NCBI GenBank assembly: GCA_031963465.1
Contig: JASSUG010000008.1
Coordinates: 78,144 to 142,143 of the forward strand
DNA from: Mycoavidus cysteinexigens_B
GTDB lineage: Bacteria > Pseudomonadota > Gammaproteobacteria > Burkholderiales > Burkholderiaceae
Length of the DNA stretch: 64,000 nt
Direction of reading: 5' to 3'
The first letter of the stretch is position 1. Each line of letters starts with the position of its first letter. The position numbers and the translations under genes are program-made. Below, in pieces: positions 46,704-54,661 of this stretch. The notes beneath the pieces were generated by a model that searched no databases, was not told the DNA's origin, and saw only the letters and a program-made list of their open reading frames with translations.

Positions 46704-47246
46704 ATGAAACTCATGAACGTAGAGCACTATATCGACCGCCTGCTTGAGCGCGAAGGTGGTTACTCAAACCACCCAAAGGATAGCGGCGGCGAGACGCAGT
46801 GGGGCATTACGATAGCCGTTGCCCGTGCCTCAGGCTACACCGGCCAGATGAAAGCAATGCCACGGGAAACAGCGAAGGCAATCTACCGTCAACGCTATTG
46901 GCTTCAACCTCGCTTGGATCAAATCGACGCGATTCACCCTAAGCTCGCTGAGAAACTATTCGATATCGGCGTCAATTGCGGCCCCTCTATCGGCATTCGC
47001 TTTTTACAGCGGGCGCTGAATATTTTAAACGGCACAAATAAACTTGCCGTAGACGGCTGCATCGGACCAGAAACGCTTTACGCATTAAAGCAATTCAAAG
47101 CCGCACGAAACGCAAATGGCCTCAAAGTTCTACTGGCCATGGTTAATGCTCAACTCTCCGTGCACTACATTGAGATCGCAGAACATTATCCCAAAAATCA
47201 AACCTTTATTTACGGTTGGCAACTCAACCGTGTCCTGGGCGTATAA
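46704..47246 (+). CDS. Endolysin, GH108-type muramidase
   Basis: Cuts peptidoglycan at lysis. The catalytic Glu is in LEREGGYSNHPKDSGGETQW, the GH108 signature, and a C-terminal peptidoglycan-binding segment (VDGCIGPETLYALKQF) follows. Length 180 is normal. No signal peptide is present, so release depends on the holin. Confidence 0.85.
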   Translation: MKLMNVEHYIDRLLEREGGYSNHPKDSGGETQWGITIAVARASGYTGQMKAMPRETAKAIYRQRYWLQPRLDQIDAIHPKLAEKLFDIGVNCGPSIGIRFLQRALNILNGTNKLAVDGCIGPETLYALKQFKAARNANGLKVLLAMVNAQLSVHYIEIAEHYPKNQTFIYGWQLNRVLGV

Positions 47247-47266
47247 AACCCTTTATTAAAACAAAC

Positions 47267-47560
47267 ATGAACCTTCACGAACATGACCGAACCATTGCCA
47301 CACTCGCTGCGATGGGGGCCGCCATTGCTATTGGCAAACTGCTTACTGGTGGTGAAAAGATCACCGCGCGGCTGATTATCGGGCGCATGATCGTCGGCGC
47401 GGGCTTAAGCGTCGCTGCGAGTTCCATCCTCACGCTCTTGCCTGAATTGCCTGCAATTGCCATTACGGGTCTCGGCGCAGCATTCGGCATTTTAGGTCAG
47501 TCTTATCTTGAATTGGCCGTGCAACGCTGGTTGGACAAACGATCCAATCATGCTGAATAA
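47267..47560 (+). CDS. Phage holin
   Basis: A 97-residue protein with hydrophobic segments (TIATLAAMGAAIAIGKLL, IVGAGLSVAASSILTLL, AIAITGLGAAFGILG) and charged ends. Position between endolysin and Rz supports a holin. The ATG at 47267 is used. Confidence 0.75.
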   Translation: MNLHEHDRTIATLAAMGAAIAIGKLLTGGEKITARLIIGRMIVGAGLSVAASSILTLLPELPAIAITGLGAAFGILGQSYLELAVQRWLDKRSNHAE

Positions 47561-48068
47561 TTGGATTGCCACTTTATTACGACCATTGTGCACTGCAACA
47601 ACGGCCTTTTGCTTTGGCGTAGGGTGCGCAGGCTCTTTTTATTACAGTCCACGTATTCATAAAGCGCAGTCAGCGCTGGTACAGTATAAAGCTCAGCTTG
47701 CCTTGGCTCAGGCCCAACTCGCCGAAGCCCAAGCCAAAGTCGTCATACAAACTGAAATTCAATATCGTGACCGCATCAAAATCGTCAAAGAAAAAGGCGA
47801 AACCATTATCAAGGAAGCGCCTGTCTATGTCACACAAGCTGATACTGACCGTTTCGGCGTTAACGTTGGCTTCGTGCGCCACTACAACGCCGCTTTTACT
47901 GGTGAACCTGCCGGACCTCCCGCCGAGTTTGACCGAGAACCCGCCAGCATTTCGCTTGCTGAACTGGCCGAAGTCAACGCCTTTAACGCCAACGTCTGCT
48001 GGCAATGGCGCGAGCAGGCACTTGGACTCAGAGTGTTTTATCAGCAGTTGCAGCACATTCAACGATAA
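47550..48068 (+). CDS. i-spanin Rz
   Basis: An inner-membrane spanin subunit: one N-terminal membrane helix (TATTAFCFGVGCAGSFYY) followed by a long coiled coil (QYKAQLALAQAQLAEAQAK). It overlaps the holin stop and contains the Rz1 gene in another frame. Its C-terminal segment (LAELAEVNAF) is the sequence found decayed beside the other WD40 genes. Confidence 0.8.
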   Translation: MLNNWIATLLRPLCTATTAFCFGVGCAGSFYYSPRIHKAQSALVQYKAQLALAQAQLAEAQAKVVIQTEIQYRDRIKIVKEKGETIIKEAPVYVTQADTDRFGVNVGFVRHYNAAFTGEPAGPPAEFDREPASISLAELAEVNAFNANVCWQWREQALGLRVFYQQLQHIQR

Positions 48069-48090
48069 GATGCATCGGCTTTTACATTAA
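47827..48090 (+). CDS. o-spanin Rz1, embedded in Rz
   Basis: In another frame within Rz, MSHKLILTVSALTLASC is a lipoprotein signal with lipobox. A Pro-rich segment follows (LPDLPPSLTENPPAFRLL), the hallmark of Rz1. The frame runs 22 bases past the Rz stop. Together Rz and Rz1 fuse inner and outer membranes at lysis. Confidence 0.75.
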   Translation: MSHKLILTVSALTLASCATTTPLLLVNLPDLPPSLTENPPAFRLLNWPKSTPLTPTSAGNGASRHLDSECFISSCSTFNDKMHRLLH

Positions 48091-48295
48091 AAAAACTACC
48101 GAACCCTCCCAGTCAAATTTTATCATCTCTTTCAATTCTCTCTCGATTTCATTCGTTGCTAACTATAGGTTATTGTTTCGCATCATCTGCTCTTAGACAA
48201 AAATTTCAGCGTTCTATTAAAAAACTGCACGCTTGACTGACCAGCGGGTGCGCTGGATTCCTCCGCAGCAAGATTATTCACAGTCAACGGCTCCA

Positions 48296-51200
48296 CTACT
48301 GCACTAGCGGGGGGCTCGACTCTTCCACAACAAGACTATTCAACAACGGCTCCACTACCGCGCCGCGCTGCTTTAACAGTTTTAGATTCCTCTCGCTTAA
48401 CCCTTTCATTCCTCCAACCACGCTACCTGTCACTTTCAGCCCTCCATGCGGTGACATCCAGCGCAGCTGCGCATTATATCCTCCTCCCTCTGCTATCACC
48501 TCCCACTTACGAACTAAATTATCGTAACTACCCGTCAACAGATAGGCACCCTCAGGCGTCTCTTTCCAGGCTACACTATTCACACCACTACTAAAACATT
48601 CAATCACTCTTAGACACTCTCCAGAGACGACTTCCCACAGACGAACCGTAGTGTCCTCACTGCCCGAGGCGATCTGCGCTCCGCTCGACGAATACACCAC
48701 GCTAGTAACACTAGACTTATGTCCTTTTAAGGTGTGCCCCGCTGCGCCGCTGTGTGCGTCCCACAGACGAACCGTCTTGTCATCACTGCCCGAGGCCAGC
48801 TGCAAACCGCTCGGCGAATACACCACGCTAGTAACACTAGACTTATGTCCTTTTAAGGTGTGCACAGCCGCACCGCTTTCCGCGTCCCACAGACGTACCG
48901 TATTGTCAAAACTGCCCGAGGCGAGCTGCAAGCCGCTCGGCGAATATACCACGCTATTAACCGAGTAGGTATGTCCTTCTAAGGTGTGCACAGCCGCACC
49001 GCTTTCCGCGTCCCACAGACGTACCGTATTGTCAAAACTGCCCGAGGCGAGCTGCAAGCCGCTCGGCGAATACACCACGCTACTAACCCTCTCTGTATGT
49101 CCTTCTAAGGTGTGCTCAGCCGCGCCGCTGTCCGCGTCCCACAGACGTACCGTCCTGTCCCAACTGCCCGAGGCGAGCTGCAAGCCGCTCGGCGAATACG
49201 CCACGCTAAAAACATAGAAGGTATGTCCTTCTAAGGTGTGCCCAGCCGCTCCGCTTTGCGCGTCCCACAGACGCACCGTATTGTCCCTACTGCCCGAGGC
49301 GAGCTGCGAACCGCTCGGCGAATACACCACGCTATAAACATAGTCGGTATGTCCTTCTAAGGTGTGCCCAGCCGCTCCGCTTTGCGCGTCCCACAGACGC
49401 ACCGTCTTGTCCATACTCCCCGAGGCGAGCTGCAAGCCGCTCGGCGAATACACCACGCTATAAACATAGTCGGCATGTCCTTCTAAGGTGTGCACCGCCG
49501 CACCGCTGTCCGCGTCCCACAACCGCACCGTATTGTCATAACTGCCCGAAGCGAGCTGCAAGCCGCTCGGCGAATACACCACGCTAGTAACAGACCAGGT
49601 ATGACCTTCTAAGGTGTGCACCGCCGCTCCGCTTTCCGCTTCCCACAGACGCACCGTCATGTCATCACTCCCCGAGGCGATCTGCGACCCGCTCGGCGAA
49701 TACACCACGCTCCTAACCCAAGAGGTATGTCCTTCTAAGGTGTGCACCGCCGCACCGCTTTCCGCGTCCCACAGACGCACCGTATTGTCCCTACTGCCCG
49801 AGGCAATCTGCAAGCCGCTCGGCGAATACACCACGCTAAAAACATAGTCGGTATGTCCTTCTAAGGTGCGCACCGCCGCACCGCTGTCCGCGTCCCACAA
49901 CCGCACCGTATTGTCATAACTACCCGAGGCGAGCTGCAAGCCGCTCGGCGAATACGCCACGCTCCAAACAGCATCGGTATGTCCTTCTAATGTGCGAACC
50001 GCCGCACCGCTGTCCGCGTCCCACAGACGTACCGTATTGTCAGAACTGCCCGAAGCGAGCTGCTGACCGTTGGGCGAATATGCTATGCTATTAATTGAAT
50101 ATTCATGTCCTTGTAGGGTGTAGATTTTTTCCCAATTTAACGTGTTATACACGCTGATCACGCCATTCAAAAGACCCGTGGCACAGGTTGTCCCATCCGG
50201 CGAATAGGCGCACGATCCTACCTCGCTCTCCTCTTCGAGATACGGCCATTCGCCAAATTGCACTCCAAACATCTGCGCTCCGCTTAAATTTGCCTGGTAC
50301 AGCCAACTCGTGCGAAGGTTGACGTTTCTTAAATCCGATCCTTGCAACTGCGCTGAATCAAATACCCCATGACTCAAATCCGCTCCTGGGATCTGAATAC
50401 CCTTTAAATCCATTCCAATAAACTGCACGCCGGCTCTGACCAAGACCGTTATCGCATTCGCCCCTCCTACCCCAAATTTACTTTCTGCCTTCGTGCTTTC
50501 AACTACGCCCAGTAGCTTTTCTTTTAACTCGGCATCCTGTTTGACCCTCTCTACCAGAAATTGCACTACCGCAGCATCATTGACGATAGTTAAACGATTA
50601 AACTTCGACGAAGCCTCAAGCTTTTTGTCTTGGTTAAATTCTTCCCACAGTGCACGCGCCACAAAATAATCCTGCATCGATTTATGAATAAACCAGTATC
50701 GTTCTCCTTGGCGAATTAACGGCGCATTAAACCGCAAGAGCCGTGTCTCTTCATTCTTATTTCCAAAGTATCCTTGCTTCCAATCCTTTTGCTTTATGTC
50801 CGATGCACCTGAATACTTTACGAAGACAGCTTTTTCTTGATACATCTGGACCGCCAATTTTTGGCTAAAAACCAATCCATACGCTGTAAAATCTTCTTCA
50901 GCCAGCCGATCAAATACCTCTTGCTCTTTCTCCGTTAATTTTATCCGCCCTAAACGCTCTTGCGAACGTCCAAACCAATTCTCCACAAACTTGTCATATA
51001 ACACCACTCGGGTCAGCTTACCCTTACTGACACTTGGTTGAGTGTCCAAGCTCGGTAATACTTCTAACGCAATCTTTAACATAAAAGGCGTGCGCGCTAA
51101 TTCTTTTAACTCTGCGACTTCCTTAAATACTTTTTCATAGGCTTCGACTCCCCATCCGGGGTTTGAATAACTCACATACTTATCAATATAGTGTTTAACT

Positions 51201-53692
51201 GATTCATCCGAAAATGGCGCTAAACGGTATTCTTCCAATGAAGAAGGCTTACCGACTGGATGAAATTTACTTTGATAACGCTCTCCTAAGTATTCTGGGC
51301 GGCTGCTGATGATCACTTTCGCTTGCCATTTCTCGAGTTTATTATTCGTATAAAAAGCGCGAGAACGTTGAGCAATCTCATCATAGCCATCTAAGATAAA
51401 AATAAATTTCTTAGCTTTACGCAACACTTCTATTTGCGCTTTCGACAGCCCTTGCTCAGTTAGGTATTCCGATATCAGATTTTCACTGGGGTCCTTTAGC
51501 GTCGATAGGGGGATAAATAATGGGATCGGGCGATCCTTTGAATGCTCCGTTTTCTTATACTCCTCCCACAGACGGCGAGCGAGATACCGATTAAACGTGG
51601 ATTTACCACTCCCCGCCTCACCTAACAGCAGCAATACTTTTTTCTCTGATACCAAAAATTCGTCAACTTTGCTTTCTAAATCAAACTGCTCCGTCGCAGC
51701 AGCGCTCAGCTTACATTGCGGTGCAACATACATCGCAAGCGCATCTTTGACTTCATCCACTTCTTCAAGCTCTTCTGCATATTTCACTCTGAGTGCTTCA
51801 ATCTCCTGATCTTTATTCACGCCTAAAAGAGCTAAGGGGTCTCGTTGTTCCCGCAAAACAGCATCCTGTATCTGATTGAGAAGACGATCATCGCCCCGTG
51901 CTTTGTATAACAACTGGGTGCCAACCTGTTGCCACGCAGGGTCCCATACGGGTCCAATGTAGCAGTCCACTTCGCTTTCCATTCCGACCTGTTGGGCATT
52001 GGCTGGAAACTGTGCGAGCACTGCTTTGGCTTGCGTGCGTATGGATTCAGGTAATGCAACCTTTTCCAGCCGACCTAAAATATCGCATACCGCTTGCTGC
52101 ACACCTTTATAGCTCCCCCACTGCTGACTCTCGTTTTGCGCAAGCTCTCCTAAGAATTGAAGCGCTCCTTCCTGAATGGCGGCTTCTTTTTGAGTGCGAA
52201 CGAGGTGTTCCAAGCGTTGGCACACACCCAGTAAAAAGGCTTCATTCCGGCTAAATTCGCTTCTCCGTACAAATTGCTCAAATTGGATCAGCAGTCCTTC
52301 TTCTAAGCAGGTATCCAAAAATTGCAAGGCCGCATACCAACGATATTGCCTTTCTTTTGTCAGGCTGTCCCGGATCGCTAAACCCGCCTCCTGTACATTG
52401 GATTTGAACCCCTGCATTTCGTTAGTCAACTCGACTAAATGTTTAACTTTCTCTACCGCCCCACAGAACGCCTCGCTAAAATGATCAAATGTTTCCAGCA
52501 ATTTATTCGGATCGAACGTCCGCACTGCGCTCGCTAAGCTCGCTGCCCCTTCTGCAATACTCATGCCACGCCGCCAGATTTCTTGCCAACGACTTTCATC
52601 GTTTGGAATATGCATCAGCGCTTGACGCGCGTAGTAGGCTTGAAAACGTAGTTCAGGAATATCTCTTAGGCTTGATAAAACCTCGTCAAGCGGCTCTTGC
52701 ATCTCGGTCCGGCTAATGCTCGTGACCCCCGCTTTGGCCATAGCATCTAAAACTTGTGAGGTCGTGTGTAGCAAAAATTGCAGCTCAAGTGTATTCCCTT
52801 GTTTATGCACACTTTTTAACCGACACACCAACGCCTCTAAAAGTTTGACTAAATCTCCCGCGCTCACTTGCTGTTTTTTTAATAAAATTTCAGGCAGGTT
52901 TCGGATCATGACCGCTAAACTTTGCAACGCTAATGGATTTAACAGTCCTTCCTGCTTGGCTACTGAGTCCAGCGCCTCCCCAATCAAATGACGACACAGC
53001 ACGTCATTGGCTATCGTCGCTAAGGGAATCACTTCTTGCCATAAATCCTTGTCTCTTACCTTGGTGTGCCCAAAGCGCTCCACTATTTCGCGTGCCAATT
53101 TCATTAAAGCGGGCGATAGGGCGCCCTCAGAAGCATTCAAACACTTCGCTAGATGATAGGTATTTTTTATGTCGTCCGGCTTTTCTACTAAAGCATAGTC
53201 TTCTATTACCCTAGGTAACGGATTATCCTTAAAGCAGTTCACATCGATCTGAATAGCTTTTAAAGACTCAGGAGGCTTGACCGAGATTAATGACGTTGCG
53301 AGTAAAGCTTGAGGGCGCGATTTTTGTACAAGATTTGTCTTACGCGCATCCAATTCCGTCAGCCTGTGCTCTGCCTCTTCTTGACTATACGCTTTTGCGT
53401 TTTCATAACACACGCGCGCTTCTGTCAATGAACCCCGCTTTCGCAAAAGATCCCCATGCTCCAACAGAACCTGCCCCAGACAGGTTTTAACCTCTTCTGT
53501 TTTTTCTCCAGCAAGGATTTTATTCAGCTTTTCTTGCGCTTTAACAAAGGAACCATGCGCTCTAGATATCTCTCCACTTTGCTGTTGCGCTCGCGCACGA
53601 TCTAAATATTCTTGACCTTTTTTAAGATAGTAACTCCCATCATGGCCTAAAACGGTGCGTTTGAAACTGGTCAGTCCGGATATTTTTGTCAT
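48296..53692 (-). CDS. NACHT NTPase with pentapeptide and WD40 repeats (1798 aa)
   Basis: A STAND-type signalling ATPase. Residues 1-120 are TPR-like helices (YYLKKGQEYLDRARAQQQSG), followed by a long helical ARM-like region. The NACHT domain near 690-780 has Walker A GEAGSGKST and Walker B FIFILDGYDE with the sensor IISSRPEYLG. A helical region ends in FIHKSMQDYFVARALWEEF. Pentapeptide-type repeats lie at about 1100-1150 and 14 WD40 units from about 1155, with core GHTDYVYSVVYSPSGLQLAS. The C-terminal tail GLSERNLKLLKQRGAV matches the F-box proteins. No signal peptide is visible. It converges on the prophage Rz1. NACHT-WD40 proteins can act as pathogen sensors; here either prophage-borne defence or a host-directed effector is possible. 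Confidence 0.85.
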   Translation of the reverse strand: MTKISGLTSFKRTVLGHDGSYYLKKGQEYLDRARAQQQSGEISRAHGSFVKAQEKLNKILAGEKTEEVKTCLGQVLLEHGDLLRKRGSLTEARVCYENAKAYSQEEAEHRLTELDARKTNLVQKSRPQALLATSLISVKPPESLKAIQIDVNCFKDNPLPRVIEDYALVEKPDDIKNTYHLAKCLNASEGALSPALMKLAREIVERFGHTKVRDKDLWQEVIPLATIANDVLCRHLIGEALDSVAKQEGLLNPLALQSLAVMIRNLPEILLKKQQVSAGDLVKLLEALVCRLKSVHKQGNTLELQFLLHTTSQVLDAMAKAGVTSISRTEMQEPLDEVLSSLRDIPELRFQAYYARQALMHIPNDESRWQEIWRRGMSIAEGAASLASAVRTFDPNKLLETFDHFSEAFCGAVEKVKHLVELTNEMQGFKSNVQEAGLAIRDSLTKERQYRWYAALQFLDTCLEEGLLIQFEQFVRRSEFSRNEAFLLGVCQRLEHLVRTQKEAAIQEGALQFLGELAQNESQQWGSYKGVQQAVCDILGRLEKVALPESIRTQAKAVLAQFPANAQQVGMESEVDCYIGPVWDPAWQQVGTQLLYKARGDDRLLNQIQDAVLREQRDPLALLGVNKDQEIEALRVKYAEELEEVDEVKDALAMYVAPQCKLSAAATEQFDLESKVDEFLVSEKKVLLLLGEAGSGKSTFNRYLARRLWEEYKKTEHSKDRPIPLFIPLSTLKDPSENLISEYLTEQGLSKAQIEVLRKAKKFIFILDGYDEIAQRSRAFYTNNKLEKWQAKVIISSRPEYLGERYQSKFHPVGKPSSLEEYRLAPFSDESVKHYIDKYVSYSNPGWGVEAYEKVFKEVAELKELARTPFMLKIALEVLPSLDTQPSVSKGKLTRVVLYDKFVENWFGRSQERLGRIKLTEKEQEVFDRLAEEDFTAYGLVFSQKLAVQMYQEKAVFVKYSGASDIKQKDWKQGYFGNKNEETRLLRFNAPLIRQGERYWFIHKSMQDYFVARALWEEFNQDKKLEASSKFNRLTIVNDAAVVQFLVERVKQDAELKEKLLGVVESTKAESKFGVGGANAITVLVRAGVQFIGMDLKGIQIPGADLSHGVFDSAQLQGSDLRNVNLRTSWLYQANLSGAQMFGVQFGEWPYLEEESEVGSCAYSPDGTTCATGLLNGVISVYNTLNWEKIYTLQGHEYSINSIAYSPNGQQLASGSSDNTVRLWDADSGAAVRTLEGHTDAVWSVAYSPSGLQLASGSYDNTVRLWDADSGAAVRTLEGHTDYVFSVVYSPSGLQIASGSRDNTVRLWDAESGAAVHTLEGHTSWVRSVVYSPSGSQIASGSDDMTVRLWEAESGAAVHTLEGHTWSVTSVVYSPSGLQLASGSYDNTVRLWDADSGAAVHTLEGHADYVYSVVYSPSGLQLASGSMDKTVRLWDAQSGAAGHTLEGHTDYVYSVVYSPSGSQLASGSRDNTVRLWDAQSGAAGHTLEGHTFYVFSVAYSPSGLQLASGSWDRTVRLWDADSGAAEHTLEGHTERVSSVVYSPSGLQLASGSFDNTVRLWDAESGAAVHTLEGHTYSVNSVVYSPSGLQLASGSFDNTVRLWDAESGAAVHTLKGHKSSVTSVVYSPSGLQLASGSDDKTVRLWDAHSGAAGHTLKGHKSSVTSVVYSSSGAQIASGSEDTTVRLWEVVSGECLRVIECFSSGVNSVAWKETPEGAYLLTGSYDNLVRKWEVIAEGGGYNAQLRWMSPHGGLKVTGSVVGGMKGLSERNLKLLKQRGAVVEPLLNSLVVEESSPPLVQ
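48620..50130. repeat. Tandem WD40 coding repeats of about 126 bp
   Basis: About twelve copies of a 42-codon unit inside the NACHT gene. They are nearly identical at the DNA level and differ mainly at the residues after GH (HTDYVYS, HTSWVRS, HTWSVTS, HTFYVFS) and after ASGS. Such identity implies ongoing duplication or conversion between blades. Confidence 0.85.
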
Positions 53693-54128
53693 CGTTATTT
53701 TGAGCCCCTCCCAGTCTCTTAAGCAACTTCTTGGCGACTTTCGGCTAAAACCTAGACTTTTTTATTAAACCGTCCGTCACTTGCTTACACAACCGATCGC
53801 AAGCCCACCTCTTTCTTAAGTTTAATAATATCTATGCACGCTGAATGCTTACATAGTCCCCGATACATCGGCCTTACGATAAACAATTATTCTAGTATTT
53901 CAACAACGCCACTCAGCACGCTCTTTGAGCTTCACAGCCAACAAACCGGCCACGGCTTCTCGCTTTGAATGAAGCGCGAAAATTCTAGCATGGTTAAGTC
54001 CTTTTTTGCTTCGGAAAATGAATATTTAATTTGCCATAATAAAGCCTAAAAACCCTTAACTCACTATTGTTGCGAAGCAAGAAATAGCCTATCTCTTTGT
54101 TTTTATTCGTTTTTGTCTATTTTTTACC
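53693..54128. other. Upstream region of the NACHT-WD40 gene
   Basis: About 430 AT-rich bases with no convincing gene. It must hold the promoter of the NACHT gene. It ends at the partial tRNA-Ser repeat, so it is the inner edge of the first island. Confidence 0.5.
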
Positions 54129-54191
54129 CGGACTCGAAATCCAGTATACGGGTCTCCCGTATCGAGGGTTCAAATCCCTCCCTTTCCGCCA
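54129..54191 (+). repeat. Partial tRNA-Ser (3' 63 bases), att copy
   Basis: Identical to 30187-30249 except for about two bases in the anticodon and variable arms, and followed by the same AATTCCCTGT. The 5' half of the tRNA is missing, so it is not functional. It marks the junction between two tandem elements integrated at the tRNA-Ser gene. Confidence 0.85.
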
Positions 54192-54420
54192 ATTCCCTGT
54201 ATTTATAAGGCTTACCAGTTTCAACCCTCCCCTTCTACGCCGGTTTTTGCTTCGCACTCCCTCTTCTAATCTCTTGTTTAGCCCTATCGCAACAAGCCCT
54301 GCGCCGGTCTTTTGCTTCGGAATGCATTATTTCGCCTGTTTCGTGGGCAGGCTTATCGCAGCGATAAATATAAGAGGAAAATATTTGGACTAAGTCCAGG
54401 CTTTAGATGATTTTTTATCG
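54192..54420. repeat. Shared island-end module, copy 2
   Basis: A second copy of the 30250-30470 sequence, again with two TGCGCCGG-type elements and the GCGATAAATA element. It directly follows the att repeat, confirming that this module is the constant end of the integrated element. Confidence 0.65.
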
Positions 54421-54660
54421 TCTTGCGCCGTGCGGTGGAAAACAGACGTCGGAAGAATTTCTGGATGCTTTAAGATGGAGGGAAGCTTACTGATCTGTTG
54501 GCTTCTTGTACTAATATATGCCGCTTTTACCGGTGGGCCTACACTAGGTCTAAGCGAGAACCCACCGGAATTTCGATTACTGGATTTGCCAAAATCAACG
54601 TACAGCAAGGGCTGCGGGATTCTCGAGCTAACTCAAAGATTCCCGCTTTTTGTTAATGGG
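54421..54660 (+). pseudogene. Decayed Rz/Rz1 3' end, copy 3
   Basis: Nearly identical to copy 1 (30471-30722), reading LSENPPEFRLLDLPKS in the Rz1-like frame. A short deletion near 54440 removes AGCAGAGCAAACC relative to copy 1. It abuts the 3' end of F-box-WD40 gene 3. Confidence 0.65.
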
Positions 54661-54661
54661 C

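Larger units (their letters stand above)
41114..48090 (+). mobile_element. Partial contractile-tailed prophage (baseplate, fibre and lysis genes)
   Basis: A run of co-oriented phage genes with tight overlaps: baseplate plug, hub, spike, wedge, gpJ-type, DUF2612 tail protein, fibre, fibre assembly, endolysin, holin, Rz and Rz1. Head, portal, terminase, sheath, tube and replication genes are absent, so it cannot make particles by itself. The left edge is cut at the IS4 end. The order fits a simple myophage. The baseplate hub is broken, so even a tail-like killing particle is unlikely from this copy. Confidence 0.8.

Noticed and set aside
41114..48090. Functional tailocin or contractile injection system
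   Set aside because: No sheath or tube genes and a doubly broken hub; the cluster reads as a decayed prophage end.
47698..48090. Full 130-residue reading as the Rz1 gene
   Set aside because: The first 43 codons are an out-of-frame reading of Rz; the lipoprotein signal begins at the ATG at 47827, which is used instead.
48651..49847. Opposite-strand repeat proteins (MCTAAPLSASHRRTV type)
   Set aside because: They are reverse-strand shadows of the WD40 repeats and share their 126-base period.
48620..50130. CRISPR-like regular repeats
   Set aside because: The periodic repeats are in-frame WD40 codons of one long gene, with no short palindromic repeat and unique-spacer structure and no cas genes.
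54129..54191. Second functional tRNA-Ser
   Set aside because: The 5' half (acceptor 5' strand, D arm) is absent, so it cannot fold; it is an att repeat.
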